Origin: Flavobacterium sp. KJJ
Lineage (GTDB): Bacteria; Bacteroidota; Bacteroidia; Flavobacteriales; Flavobacteriaceae
Assembly (NCBI RefSeq): GCF_000708595.2
Contig: NZ_JARP01000006.1
Span: forward strand, 124,001-188,000
DNA length: 64,000 nt
Direction of reading: 5' to 3'
The position numbers and the translations under genes are program-made. Below, one piece after another: positions 1 through 9,344 of the stretch. The first letter of the stretch is position 1. Each line of letters starts with the position of its first letter. The notes below the pieces were generated by a model. It was not told where the DNA came from and ran no database searches. It was given only the letters and a program-made list of their open reading frames with translations.

Positions 1-636
1 TGTTTTTGATGGAGCAAAGGCAAATCCGTTTGAGCCGGTCTGCACATATTTTTCCCTTTCAACATAGGCAACTTTATCAGTGTTACCAGAATAAAAAGCC
101 TTCAGTTCTGCAGTAGAAAGATCAGCAGTACTTATTGCACCAATACTTCCGTCTGTCCAAAGCAGCGGAAACCACGGTTCAAAATGCGTTAAAAGTGCTG
201 GTTTAACTTCAGGATGTTTGTATAGATAAAAGTTGATTGCATCAGCATAACTGTTTAAAAGTTTTTTGAGCCATGACGGTGCTTTTTTATAATCGGCTTT
301 TGCTTCATCAGCGTCGATTAAAAGTTTGATTTCTAAATCATTATATAAAACAGACTGTCCTTTTATTTCTGAAATACGTCCTAGCTTTTCAATATAATTC
401 ATTTCAATTCGCTTAAAATCGTCTTCGCATTGCGCATAAAGCAATCCAAAAACAGCATCAGCATCGGTTTTTCCGTAAATATGCGGAATGCCCCAATTGT
501 CTCGAATTATAGTAACTTGCTGTGCTAGTTTTTCTAAGCGATTTACTTCTTTAATGTTGATTTTTTGGGCTGAAATATGAAAACTGATAAAGCAAAACAA
601 AAAAGTTAGCTTTACTATTTTAGAATAAGTAAACAT
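1..636 (-). CDS. Penicillin acylase (S45) family protein, 3' part outside window
   Basis: This gene runs off the left edge; 212 codons are visible. A signal peptide (about residues 1-23, ending ISAQ) indicates export. The segment from residue 41 (TIIRDNWGIPHIYGKTDADA followed by VFGLLYAQCEDD) is the typical start of the penicillin/acyl-homoserine-lactone acylase alpha subunit. The motif GSNGFAF near residue 203 fits the autoprocessing site whose Ser becomes the N-terminal nucleophile of the beta subunit, so the window ends just after it. Family members hydrolyse amide bonds of penicillins, acyl-homoserine lactones or acyl peptides; the substrate here cannot be told. It starts 2 bases after the stop of the peptidase gene upstream, so the two are almost surely co-transcribed. 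Family assignment is firm, specificity is not. Confidence 0.85.
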   Translation of the reverse strand, partial: MFTYSKIVKLTFLFCFISFHISAQKINIKEVNRLEKLAQQVTIIRDNWGIPHIYGKTDADAVFGLLYAQCEDDFKRIEMNYIEKLGRISEIKGQSVLYNDLEIKLLIDADEAKADYKKAPSWLKKLLNSYADAINFYLYKHPEVKPALLTHFEPWFPLLWTDGSIGAISTADLSTAELKAFYSGNTDKVAYVEREKYVQTGSNGFAFAPSKT

Positions 637-638
637 GG

Positions 639-1499
639 TTATTTAATATTAAATTTTTGACCAGCCGTGTAAATGCTCATTTCCAGTTTTTCAATTGAAA
701 TTAAATTGTTTTTCTTGGATTTTGAAACTCCTTTTGGATTTCGAACCACAATAACTTCGCTTTCGCCAGCCACTTCAATCTGATTATTTCGAACAATAAT
801 TGCGGTACTCTCATCAATACCAATTCCAGTTAAATCAGGAAATTCAACCAATGCCGAAAGTAAGCGATTGTAACGGTTTCTCTTTAAAAAATGCTGATCA
901 ATAACGGCCGTTTTCAGTAATCCTAAACCTTCAGAAGTTTCTAAATTATCGTATCGAATATTGTCAAAAGTACCTGAATATTCTTTTTGGAGTTTTTGAT
1001 TTCCAGTAATCATTTTTTCAGACATTACAGCTGCGCCCGCACTCGTTCCAGAAATCGTACTTCCGTTTTCATACGCTTTTTGTATCGCTGTTTTAACTGG
1101 AGTATTGTTTACAACCGCCATAAATCTGGTTTGATCGCCACCGCTTATAAAAATAAGTTTTGCTTTTTGAACCGAATCTGTGAGAACTTTATTTTGAGCT
1201 GTTGCGGCAGTGAAATTCAGCATCACAATTGGGTTTGATGTGAGTTTTACCATTTGAGTTTTAAAAAAGATAAACGCACTGTCTGGTTCCTCACTCGACA
1301 TGGGCAAAACCACGATATAATCTTTTTTGTTTAATTCGGCTGTAGCCAAAACTTGTTTCATTAAATCATCAGAACGATTTCCGCCGCCAATGATAAATAA
1401 TTTTCCTTTTGGATTTTGTGCCTGAAGTAAGCTGCTCACAACTAGGAGTGAGGCCATCATAATTTTTTGCAAAGAAAATGGTGAAAAAAGGTTTTTCAT
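639..1499 (-). CDS. Secreted cyanophycinase-like peptidase (family S51)
   Basis: A 286-residue protein with a signal peptide (residues 1-28, SLLQAQ). KGKLFIIGGG at about residue 31, ISGGDQTR near 118 and the nucleophile-elbow motif GTSAGAAVMS near 151 are hallmarks of peptidase family S51, the serine peptidases that include cyanophycinase and dipeptidase E. Cyanophycinase releases beta-Asp-Arg dipeptides from cyanophycin. Length and the SGGDQ/GTSAGA pair favour cyanophycinase over the shorter PepE. The signal peptide suggests it acts outside the cytoplasm on polymer made by other organisms. It is the first gene of a pair with the penicillin-acylase homologue. The nearby Lrp regulator and ornithine aminotransferase point in the same direction (arginine/ornithine use), but that link is inference. 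Confidence 0.87.
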   Translation of the reverse strand: MKNLFSPFSLQKIMMASLLVVSSLLQAQNPKGKLFIIGGGNRSDDLMKQVLATAELNKKDYIVVLPMSSEEPDSAFIFFKTQMVKLTSNPIVMLNFTAATAQNKVLTDSVQKAKLIFISGGDQTRFMAVVNNTPVKTAIQKAYENGSTISGTSAGAAVMSEKMITGNQKLQKEYSGTFDNIRYDNLETSEGLGLLKTAVIDQHFLKRNRYNRLLSALVEFPDLTGIGIDESTAIIVRNNQIEVAGESEVIVVRNPKGVSKSKKNNLISIEKLEMSIYTAGQKFNIK

Positions 1500-1534
1500 G
1501 GGTGAAGTTTGACGTAATTAAAACTGATTTCTAA

Positions 1535-1987
1535 TTATAATGTGATGTTTCTTTTAAAAGCACAGCCCAATTCAATGATAGAATCAGTTTTGGCAATTCC
1601 GGGGATGCTGTCGATTTTCTCGTAAAGAATTCTTCGCATATGTTCGTGATTTTTTGCAATAATTTTGATGTACAAAGTGAAAGAACCTGTTACATAATAA
1701 CATTCGGTAATTTCAGGAATATCTTTTAAAGCTTCGATAATACGGTCAGAATCAGAATCTTTATTCAATGTAATGCCGGTAAAAGAAGCCCAATCGTACC
1801 CAATATTTTTTTCCTGAATAATGGGCTTAATACCTGCGATTACGCCTTGTTCGATCATTCTATTAATACGCTGGTGCACCATCGTATTTGATATTTTCAA
1901 ATTGGCAGCAATTGCAGAAAAAGCCATTCTTCCGTCTTTTTCCAATTCCTTAATTATATTAATATCAAATTCGTCTAATATTTCCAT
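1535..1987 (-). CDS. Lrp/AsnC family transcriptional regulator
   Basis: 150 residues, the standard length for the family. The N-terminal winged helix-turn-helix covers about residues 4-60 (FDINIIKELEKDGRMAFSAI onwards), with the recognition region ISNTMVHQRINRM. The C-terminal RAM effector domain covers about 70-145 (GSFTLYIKII is its typical core). Such proteins bind DNA as dimers or octamers and respond to amino acids. It is divergent from the ornithine aminotransferase gene at 2211, sharing a 223-base AT-rich intergenic region, so control of that gene (and itself) is the natural guess. The operator was not identified. Confidence 0.93.
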   Translation of the reverse strand: MEILDEFDINIIKELEKDGRMAFSAIAANLKISNTMVHQRINRMIEQGVIAGIKPIIQEKNIGYDWASFTGITLNKDSDSDRIIEALKDIPEITECYYVTGSFTLYIKIIAKNHEHMRRILYEKIDSIPGIAKTDSIIELGCAFKRNITL

Positions 1988-2182
1988 TCCTTTATATTGA
2001 ATTATAATTTCTGTTTTTAAGATTCATAAAAGTAATTATTTTTTTTAATAAAAGACGATTAAGCCGTATTTATCCAATTTTTAGAATTGATTTTTTTAAA
2101 GTATTAAAAGTTTAATTTGACTTATTTAGTTAATTAAAAAGTCAAAATATAGTTTTTTATGCTTTAAATTAATATTTTTTGA

Positions 2183-2190
2183 TACTTTTG
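2183..2190 (+). promoter_or_regulatory. Probable -7 element of the rocD promoter
   Basis: TACTTTTG matches the Bacteroidota housekeeping -7 consensus TAnnTTTG and lies 20 bases before the rocD ATG, implying a short leader of roughly 14 bases. No TTG is seen at the usual -33 position; the stretch there is T-rich, so the promoter may need the Lrp-type regulator encoded divergently. Confidence 0.5.
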
Positions 2191-2210
2191 TACTTTAAAA
2201 AATACAGATC

Positions 2211-3464
2211 ATGATTCAAACAGAAAAAGGACTTTCATCAAAATCAGAAATTTTGATCGAAAAAGAAAATAAATATGGAGCTCATAATTATCATCCGCTT
2301 CCGGTTGTATTAGAAAGAGGAGAAGGTGTTTATGTCTGGGATGTAGACGGGAAAAAATATTATGACTTCTTATCAGCTTATTCTGCGGTAAATCAAGGTC
2401 ACTGTCACCCAAAAATTGTGAAAGCGATGGTAGATCAGGCACAAAAACTAACGCTGACCTCTCGTGCTTTTTACAATGATAAATTAGGAAATTATGAAGA
2501 GTTTGTAACCAAGTATTTTGGTTTTGACAAAGTACTTCCGATGAATACCGGCGCAGAAGCTGTTGAAACAGCATTGAAAGTCTGCAGAAAATGGGCTTAT
2601 GAAGTAAAAGGGATTCCAGAAAATCAGGCGCAGGTTATTGTTTGTGAAAATAATTTTCATGGAAGAACAACAACAATCATTTCATTTTCTAACGATGAAA
2701 CTGCCCGTAAAAATTTCGGTCCGTTTACCGATGGATTTATAAAAATAGAATACGACAATCTTGAAGCTCTTGAAAAAGTTTTAGAATCGTCTAAAAATAT
2801 TGCTGGATTTTTGGTTGAACCAATTCAGGGAGAAGCTGGAGTTTATGTTCCGTCAGAAGGATATTTAGCGAAAGCAAAAGCGTTGTGTGAAAAACATAAT
2901 GTTTTGTTTATTGCAGATGAGGTTCAGACCGGAATTGCGCGCACCGGAAAATTATTAGCCGTTCATCACGAAAATGTACAGCCGGATATTTTAATTTTAG
3001 GAAAAGCCATTTCTGGCGGTGTTTATCCGGTTTCAGCAGTTTTATGTAATGACGAAATTATGAATGTCATTAAACCAGGGCAGCACGGCTCTACTTTTGG
3101 AGGAAATCCTGTTGCGGCGGCTGTTGCGATTGCAGCTTTGGAAGTTATAAAAGATGAAAATCTTGCTGAAAATGCAGAACGTTTAGGAATTATTTTAAGA
3201 AAAGGATTAAATGAAATTGCAGAAAGAAATAACTTAATTACACTTGTTCGCGGAAAAGGTTTATTAAATGCAATTGTAATTAATTGTGGAGAAAACTCAG
3301 ATCTAGCTTGGGAAATCTGCTTAAAATTTAGAGACAACGGATTATTGGCTAAACCAACTCATGGAAATAAAATTAGATTGGCACCGCCATTAGTAATGAC
3401 AGAAGCTCAAATTCACGAGTGTCTTGAAATTATTGAAAAGTCATTAAACGATTTCAGATTATAA
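2211..3464 (+). CDS. rocD: Ornithine aminotransferase (ornithine--oxo-acid transaminase)
   Basis: A 417-residue class-III PLP aminotransferase of normal length. It converts ornithine and 2-oxoglutarate to glutamate semialdehyde and glutamate, in arginine/ornithine catabolism and proline formation, in the cytoplasm. Visible signatures are [18 protein letters not shown] near residue 50, [13 protein letters not shown] near 111, [13 protein letters not shown] near 147, the cofactor-contact stretch [16 protein letters not shown] near 232, and the PLP-lysine motif ILGKAISGG near 263. [13 protein letters not shown] near 291 is also typical. A TAnnTTTG element and a divergent Lrp gene lie upstream; a strong terminator follows. 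Confidence in the enzyme is high because ornithine aminotransferases form a tight subfamily. Confidence 0.95.
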   Translation: MIQTEKGLSSKSEILIEKENKYGAHNYHPLPVVLERGEGVYVWDVDGKKYYDFLSAYSAVNQGHCHPKIVKAMVDQAQKLTLTSRAFYNDKLGNYEEFVTKYFGFDKVLPMNTGAEAVETALKVCRKWAYEVKGIPENQAQVIVCENNFHGRTTTIISFSNDETARKNFGPFTDGFIKIEYDNLEALEKVLESSKNIAGFLVEPIQGEAGVYVPSEGYLAKAKALCEKHNVLFIADEVQTGIARTGKLLAVHHENVQPDILILGKAISGGVYPVSAVLCNDEIMNVIKPGQHGSTFGGNPVAAAVAIAALEVIKDENLAENAERLGIILRKGLNEIAERNNLITLVRGKGLLNAIVINCGENSDLAWEICLKFRDNGLLAKPTHGNKIRLAPPLVMTEAQIHECLEIIEKSLNDFRL

Positions 3465-3486
3465 AATAAAATTAAACATTTAAACA

Positions 3487-3524
3487 AACAGCTGCAAGAT
3501 TATTTCTCTTGCAGCTGTTTTTAT
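3487..3524 (+). terminator. Rho-independent terminator after rocD
   Basis: Perfect 12-bp arms AACAGCTGCAAG (3487-3498) and CTTGCAGCTGTT (3508-3519) with a 9-base loop are followed by TTTATAT. It lies 23 bases after the rocD stop. Confidence 0.85.
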
Positions 3525-3716
3525 ATAATTTCAATAATGGAGGTATAAATTATGTAACAAACGGCACAAATTATATAAAATTAAATTGAAGATCAGAAGT
3601 AGTTTTGAATGTCCTTATAAGTGAAAATAAAATTGAATTATAAACATCAAATTTATGTTGAAACTGCGAGCGACAGATACCAAAAACCTGAATTATAAAC
3701 TTAATGTAATTTAACC

Positions 3717-4172
3717 ATGTCGTACGCAAATAATGATATAACACGTTTTTTAGATGCACAAAACAAACTTTATCTAACTGCTTTCTCAGAACTTAAAAAA
3801 GGGAAAAAACAAACGCACTGGATGTGGTTTATTTTTCCTCAAATAAAAGGTTTAGGAAAAAGTACTATTGCTAATTATTATGCTATCGCAGATGTTAAGG
3901 AAGCAGAAGCTTTTCTAAATCATCCTATTTTAGCAAAGCATTTAATTGAAATTTCACAATTACTTTTAAATTTTAAGACTAAAAAATCTATTGAGACTAT
4001 TTTAGGAGAATTGGATGCACGAAAATTACGTTCTTCAATGACTCTTTTTTCTCAAACAGAAAATGCTCATCCGATATTTCAGGAAATATTAGATACATTT
4101 TATTCAGGTTATGCAGATCCAATAACATTAGCGCTTACAGCATCAACTGTAGAAATTGCTATGGCTTCATAA
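3717..4172 (+). CDS. DUF1810 family protein
   Basis: 151 residues, normal for DUF1810. The hallmark is the central stretch THWMWFIFPQIKGLGKS near residue 34, followed by YYAI and a helical remainder. Members are small soluble cytoplasmic proteins (some databases carry the misleading label calpastatin); the function is unknown. No signal peptide or membrane segment is seen. It stands alone on the plus strand between rocD and the convergent SusCD unit. The start codon ATG at 3717 is the only good candidate. Confidence 0.85.
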   Translation: MSYANNDITRFLDAQNKLYLTAFSELKKGKKQTHWMWFIFPQIKGLGKSTIANYYAIADVKEAEAFLNHPILAKHLIEISQLLLNFKTKKSIETILGELDARKLRSSMTLFSQTENAHPIFQEILDTFYSGYADPITLALTASTVEIAMAS

Positions 4173-4212
4173 TTTAATTAAGCTTTTTAAAAAATAAAAA
4201 TTATAGATTTTA

Positions 4213-4377
4213 TATTAATTTTCAACTTTACTTTTTTTTATAAAATCAGCAAAAAAAACCATTCATGGGGGTGAATGGTTTTTTTAGTTTATATAAGTTC
4301 CGGATTAACTTCAGTGATCTTGATTTTCCGTAATCTTTTTGTTCGTCTCCATTTCTCTTAAAGGAATTGAGAAAACT
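4213..4377 (-). pseudogene. Decayed duplicate of the 3' end of the adjacent susD gene plus its terminator
   Basis: This stretch aligns almost base for base with 4406-4566, which holds the last 24 or so codons of the intact susD gene, its stop region and its terminator. Read on the minus strand, the remnant encodes VFSIPLREMETNKKITENQ against VFPIPLREMDTNKKITQNP in the live gene, then a stop after DH. Upstream of this the match to susD is lost and stops appear. The remnant also carries its own copy of the terminator hairpin (4255-4282, arms AAAACCATTCA and TGAATGGTTTT). The simplest reading is a tandem duplication of a susD-like gene or of its 3' end, followed by deletion. The 321-base gap 4173-4493 holds nothing else. 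Confidence 0.72.
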
Positions 4378-4447
4378 GCATTAATTCAGAACTATCTCCA
4401 TTGCCTATTAATATTCAACTTTACTTTTTTATAAAATGAGCAAAAAA

Positions 4448-4474
4448 AAAACCATTCATACATGAATGGTTTTT
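4448..4474 (-). terminator. Terminator of the first susC-susD unit
   Basis: Hairpin with arms AAAACCATTCA and TGAATGGTTTT lies 20 bases after the susD stop (minus strand). A run of A on the plus strand beside it gives the U-tract on the minus transcript. A close copy lies at 4255-4282. Confidence 0.8.
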
Positions 4475-4493
4475 AGTTTATATAAGTTTTGGA

Positions 4494-5897
4494 TTAGCTT
4501 CCGTAACCTGGGTTTTGTGTAATCTTTTTGTTCGTATCCATTTCTCTTAAAGGAATTGGGAAAACTAAAGTAGGATCGTTGTAAGGAATTAGTAATGACC
4601 CATTTCCGTTTACATCAATAGATCCTTTTGTTCTCTTTAAATCGTGAATAGCAAAACCTTCCATACCTAGCTCTAATTCGCGTTCTCTTAATATAGTTGG
4701 CAATGTTAATACTGCAAAATTTACAGCATTAGCACGGTCTCTAATTAAATTGATATCATTTAAAGCAGTATCTCCAACAGCAGTTCCTAATCTAAAGTTA
4801 GTTTCAGCTCGTATCAAATACATTTCAGCCAAACGAATAATACCTACGTCTCCGTATTGATTTGTATATTTTGAAGTCAATAATCTTCCGTTGTCTTCGT
4901 TTACGTAATTAAAATTAGCTCTAACGTCATTATCAGGATCATCAAATTTGTTAAGGTAAGTACCTCTAAGTTCAATATCACCCCCACGGCCTCCGTTTCC
5001 TTCAGACGCATACATTACAACAATTTCATTTTCTCCTGTTTGTTTTGTAATTTGAATTGCAAAAATATCTTCGCTTTGATTTTCATCATGATTAAATGCA
5101 TTTGCATAATTCGTAGACAATGCTCTTCCGCTGTCCTCAATTACTTCACTTGCAGCATCTCTTGCGGCGGCATAATTTTGCTGTTGCAGGTATACTCTCG
5201 CCAATAAAGCCTTTGCGGCATATTTATCAGGATAAAAACTGTTTTCTGCAGGAAGTCCGGCATAAGCATCGTTTAATTGTTTGATAATTAAAGCATAAAC
5301 TTCTTCAACACTGCTTCTTTCTGCAGACAGGTCAGTATTAAAATCATAAATAGCTTTTGGTCTGATAATAACACCTAATTGTGTATTTTGTTTTCCTGCC
5401 TCATATGGCAGCGCAAAAAAGCGAACTAAATCAAAATAAGCTAATGATTTCAAAAAGTTAGCCTCGGCTACCATTGTTGTTCTTTTCTCTTCACTAGATA
5501 CTTTATCTACATTTTCGATAACTGTATTTGCTGCATTAATGATTTCGTAGTTACGAGCATAAATTTGTCTCACAAAAGCATTGTCTACCAATACAGATTT
5601 GGTATACATTTGTCTAAATTCTGCGTAAGTTCCTCTCCATCTAAGGTCAGTTGTACTGGTTACGCCGGTTTGTGCCATCAAATCACCAGATACCAAACTT
5701 CTTCCTCCAAAAACATCAGCATCTGCGGCAATTGCATACGCTCCGTTTAAAATGTTTATAATACCAGTTTCAGTACTCAAAGTAATTTGTGAATCCTGAT
5801 TTTGTCTTGGTTCTATTTCTAATTCATTTTCACAACTTGATATAAAAGCTGTGAAAAGTATAAATAAGATAAATTTATATGATTTCATTTGTGTCAT
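4494..5897 (-). CDS. SusD/RagB-family nutrient-binding outer-membrane lipoprotein
   Basis: 467 residues. A lipoprotein signal ends in the lipobox FISSC (lipid Cys at residue 22, counted from the start used here). The body shows SusD features: tetratricopeptide-type helices such as AKALLARVYLQQQNYAAARD near residue 225 and the typical C-terminus LRERELELGMEGFAIHDLKR ending PIPLREMDTNKKITQNPGYG. SusD proteins cap the SusC channel at the cell surface and capture glycans, peptides or other ligands. It follows susC with 2 bases between the stop and this ATG; an ATG at 5888 (MKSYKF) is an equally good start. No enzyme gene accompanies the pair, so the substrate is unknown. Confidence 0.93.
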   Translation of the reverse strand: MTQMKSYKFILFILFTAFISSCENELEIEPRQNQDSQITLSTETGIINILNGAYAIAADADVFGGRSLVSGDLMAQTGVTSTTDLRWRGTYAEFRQMYTKSVLVDNAFVRQIYARNYEIINAANTVIENVDKVSSEEKRTTMVAEANFLKSLAYFDLVRFFALPYEAGKQNTQLGVIIRPKAIYDFNTDLSAERSSVEEVYALIIKQLNDAYAGLPAENSFYPDKYAAKALLARVYLQQQNYAAARDAASEVIEDSGRALSTNYANAFNHDENQSEDIFAIQITKQTGENEIVVMYASEGNGGRGGDIELRGTYLNKFDDPDNDVRANFNYVNEDNGRLLTSKYTNQYGDVGIIRLAEMYLIRAETNFRLGTAVGDTALNDINLIRDRANAVNFAVLTLPTILRERELELGMEGFAIHDLKRTKGSIDVNGNGSLLIPYNDPTLVFPIPLREMDTNKKITQNPGYGS

Positions 5898-5899
5898 TT

Positions 5900-8884
5900 T
5901 TAAAAATTAATATTTACACCTAAAGCAACTGTTCTAGCAGGAGGAGCAGAGTAGAATTCTTCTCCGATTCCCGTATCATCTCTTCTGGCTTCAGGATCAT
6001 AACCGTTGTAATTTGTAAAGGTTAAAAGGTTGACACCAGTTGCATAAAAACGAACACTGCTAATTCCAGCATTTTTTAATGTAGTTTTCGGCAGTGTATA
6101 TCCTACTGTAAGGTTTCTTAAACGAATAAAATCAGCTTTGTCAAGGTATCTTGTAGATTCACCTGTTCCGTTGCTTCCGTATAATCTCGCTTGCGGTACA
6201 TTTGTAATATCACCAGGATTTTGCCAGCGGTTTAACTGATCAGTAGTTTGGTTATCAAAATAATCTGCTGCTGCTGATTGGTATTTTCCAGCAGAGTTAT
6301 AAATACTTGCTCCCCATTCTCCTTGAAAGGTAAATGAAAAATCAATTCCTTTATAATTTATTGTATTTGTCAAGCCAGCCATTAACTCAGGGAACGGATT
6401 TCCAACAATAGTTCTTTTAGCTTCGCTGTAATCATTAGTTGTTGATTTGTCTAATGTTCCATCAGCATTTACTGTGTTTTTATAATATAAAGCATCTCCG
6501 TTAGCAGGATCAACTCCAGCATATTCAATTAAATAGAAAGATGAAATATTTTCTCCAACTCTATTAATAGTGAAAGTAGAAACAATATCTTGACCATTTG
6601 GCATTGATAAAACTTCAGATTTGTTAGTTGTTATATTAAAACTAGTATTCCATTTAAAGTTTTCATTGTCAACGTTTCTAGTATTTACTGTAAACTCAAA
6701 ACCGCTGCTTTTTACTTTACCAATATTTTGATTAATTGTTGTAGCTCCAGAGCTAATTGCTAAAGGAACAGCAAACAATAAACCATCAGTAGTTTTGTCA
6801 TAATAATCTGCTTCGATGCTGATACGGTCAAATAAACCGAATTCTACACCAAAGTCTACTTGAGTTGATTTTTCCCAAGTTAAATTGTCATTTCCAGCCT
6901 GATCAAAAGTAAGCCCTGATTTTAGATTGTAAGGATCAGCACCGTATAACTGACGTGATGCAAAGTTACCAATTTCAGCATTTCCTAACTTACCCCAGCT
7001 TCCTTTTAATTTCAAGAAAGATAAAGTTTTGTTGTCTTTTAGGAAACTTTCTTCTGAAAGAATCCAACCAGCAGAAAACGCTGGAAAAATTCCGAAACGC
7101 TCATTTTTTCCAAAACGAGAAGAACCGTCACGACGAATACTTGCTTTAAACAAATATTTATTGTCGTAAGAATAATTTAATCGGCCAAATTGAGACACAA
7201 AAGTGTAGTTTGTTTCATTTCCAGCACCGGCATTAACTTCTGCTCCGCCATCAATTGTCTGGAAAGAATCATCTGGGAAATAAATACTTGTAACAGATTG
7301 GAATCTACGGCCATATTTGTTGAATTCCATACCTGCAACGGCATTAACGCTGTGTTTTTCAGCAAACACTTTGTCGTATGTAAGGTAGTTACTCCAGATA
7401 TAAGTTTCATTGTTTACAGAAGTTGCATACACTTCACCATCTGTTGCCATAAATGGAGCATTTTTACCTTGCCAGTAATCTTCTGTTTGAGATAAAAGGT
7501 CGTATGAAAAGTCTGAATTGATTTTTAAAGAAGGTATAATTTGGTATTCTGCAAAAACTTTACCTGTAACTCTTCTCATTACCGTTTTCCAAAAAGAATT
7601 ATCAGCCGCTAACAAATAGTTGGCATATAGTGTATTTGGATTAGCAGTTCCGTCCTCTAAACGAGCAGGAGATAATGGCGATTGTGCCACAGCCTGAAGT
7701 GGTGTAGTAAAAGAGTTGTCATCTTGAACACGATCGATTACCGATCTTGAAAAGCTTAAATTCATTCCGATATTGAATTTATCAGAAACTTTGTGCGATA
7801 CATTTGTTCTTGCTGTAATTCTTTCCAATTCATTGCTGTCAATAATACCAGTAGTATTATTATAAGCACCAGAAAAGAAATATTTTGTTTTTGCATCGCC
7901 TCCAGAAGCAGAAAAATCTACATCTGTTGCAAGACCAGTTTGAAAAGCTTGATCTTGCCAATCTGTATTTACAGCTCTATTTCTCCAGTCAGTTCCCTGA
8001 GCAAGAAAATCGAAAGTGCTTTCTGCCTCTGCAGCATCACCAGTTCCGTTGATAGAAGCTTCTGTAAATAAATCAATATATTGATCTGCGTTAAGCCATT
8101 TCTTTTTATGAGTAGCTTCGCTGACACCTTGAGACATGTTAAGAGAGAAAGTTCCTTTTCCGTCTTTACCTTTTTTCGTAGTGATAATTACAACTCCGTT
8201 TGCACCTCTCGCTCCATAAATAGCAGCTGAAGAAGCATCTTTTAAGACATCTATCGATTCAATCTCATTTGGACTTAGTGTAATTAAAGGGTTTGTTGGC
8301 GCACCATTAGTAGATTCGTTTGAAGTAACTAACGGAATTCCATCTAAAACATATAAAGGCTGAGTTCCTGCACTAATACTTGCAGCTCCTCTAACTCTAA
8401 TGTTCATTCCTCCATCAACTTTACCATTTGTTTGTGTAATTTGAACCCCGGCTAATTTACCAACTAAAGCATTTTGTACGTTGGCAACGGGAACTTGCTG
8501 AATATCTTTTGCAGTTACTCGGGCAATATTATCTGTTGATTTTCTTTTAGTTTGTGTTCCATATCCAACAACTAAAACAGCTTCTAGTTCGTTTGATGAT
8601 TCTTCAAGAGTAATCGTCATTGAAGCTCTTGCTGGAATTTCTATTGTTTTCATTCCTAAGTATGAAATTACTAATAGCTGGCCACTTTTTGCATCAATTG
8701 AAAATTCACCATCAAAACCAGTTTGTGTACTTTGTTTTGTTTCTTTTACAATAATATTTGCTCCAGGTATCGGAAGCCCTCTTTTGTCTGCAACTATTCC
8801 AGTTACTTTAATTTCTTGCGCAATTGTTAATTGAATAAATAATACAAATAACATTACCAAAAAACTCTTAGAATTAATTTTCAT
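5900..8884 (-). CDS. SusC/RagA-family TonB-linked outer-membrane transporter
   Basis: 994 residues with a signal peptide (1-22, IQLTIAQ). An N-terminal carboxypeptidase-D-like beta sandwich follows (about 26-100, GIVADKRGLPIPGANIIVKE), then the SusC-specific TonB-box region EAVLVVGYGTQTKR, the plug domain (LYVLDGIPL; VLKDASSAAIYGARGANGVV near residue 215) and a 22-strand barrel ending in VALGVNINF with terminal Phe, the BAM-recognition signal. It imports a ligand delivered by the SusD partner, energised by TonB-ExbBD. No sigma/anti-sigma or hybrid two-component regulator is linked, so regulation is not apparent. This is an isolated pair without degradative enzymes. Confidence 0.95.
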   Translation of the reverse strand: MKINSKSFLVMLFVLFIQLTIAQEIKVTGIVADKRGLPIPGANIIVKETKQSTQTGFDGEFSIDAKSGQLLVISYLGMKTIEIPARASMTITLEESSNELEAVLVVGYGTQTKRKSTDNIARVTAKDIQQVPVANVQNALVGKLAGVQITQTNGKVDGGMNIRVRGAASISAGTQPLYVLDGIPLVTSNESTNGAPTNPLITLSPNEIESIDVLKDASSAAIYGARGANGVVIITTKKGKDGKGTFSLNMSQGVSEATHKKKWLNADQYIDLFTEASINGTGDAAEAESTFDFLAQGTDWRNRAVNTDWQDQAFQTGLATDVDFSASGGDAKTKYFFSGAYNNTTGIIDSNELERITARTNVSHKVSDKFNIGMNLSFSRSVIDRVQDDNSFTTPLQAVAQSPLSPARLEDGTANPNTLYANYLLAADNSFWKTVMRRVTGKVFAEYQIIPSLKINSDFSYDLLSQTEDYWQGKNAPFMATDGEVYATSVNNETYIWSNYLTYDKVFAEKHSVNAVAGMEFNKYGRRFQSVTSIYFPDDSFQTIDGGAEVNAGAGNETNYTFVSQFGRLNYSYDNKYLFKASIRRDGSSRFGKNERFGIFPAFSAGWILSEESFLKDNKTLSFLKLKGSWGKLGNAEIGNFASRQLYGADPYNLKSGLTFDQAGNDNLTWEKSTQVDFGVEFGLFDRISIEADYYDKTTDGLLFAVPLAISSGATTINQNIGKVKSSGFEFTVNTRNVDNENFKWNTSFNITTNKSEVLSMPNGQDIVSTFTINRVGENISSFYLIEYAGVDPANGDALYYKNTVNADGTLDKSTTNDYSEAKRTIVGNPFPELMAGLTNTINYKGIDFSFTFQGEWGASIYNSAGKYQSAAADYFDNQTTDQLNRWQNPGDITNVPQARLYGSNGTGESTRYLDKADFIRLRNLTVGYTLPKTTLKNAGISSVRFYATGVNLLTFTNYNGYDPEARRDDTGIGEEFYSAPPARTVALGVNINF

Positions 8885-9344
8885 GTGTTATCACGTTTTG
8901 GTTAGTGTTTTCCAAATATCTTAAATTATTGTTAAGTTTTAAGTGTTTGTTAACAATAAATATAACACAATTGAGCACTTTTGTATTATTTGCAACATTG
9001 ATATTGAATAATGGGATTATTTATAATAATTAAGTGTTTTTATTGTGTATTATTTAATTATAAACTTGATTGTTCTTATTAATTGTGCTGATTTAACAAT
9101 TTTAGTTGTATAATTACGATGTTTTGTGATTTTAAATTAAATTTTCCGCAATATGAATTTATTAAGAAACTAAAAAAGCGATTGTTCGGGAAAACAATCG
9201 CTTTTGGCTGTAATTGCTTAAAATATCAAAAAAAGTAATTATTATTCATAATCTAATTACTGCAATACATTTCATAAATACTGTTATTGTTTTTGATCTT
9301 CATTTTCTTTCAGGTTATTTTTTTGTAAAATTATTTTATTACAT
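8885..9344. other. Intergenic region between susC and cysK
   Basis: About 460 bases, very AT-rich. It holds the upstream region of susC and the terminator of the cysK operon (9174-9205). No exact TAnnTTTG element was found on the minus strand near susC (GATATTTG at about 8914-8921 is one mismatch away). No gene was seen in it. Confidence 0.6.
9174..9205 (-). terminator. Terminator of the sulfatase-cysK operon
   Basis: Perfect 13-bp arms AAAAGCGATTGTT (9174-9186) and AACAATCGCTTTT (9193-9205) with a 6-base loop. On the minus strand the stem is followed by a T run. It lies 140 bases after the cysK stop and is the first terminator met by a transcript coming from 22.5 kb. Confidence 0.8.

Noticed and set aside
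7177..7410. Small frames inside the susC genes
   Set aside because: They are shadow frames of long genes with clear domain content.
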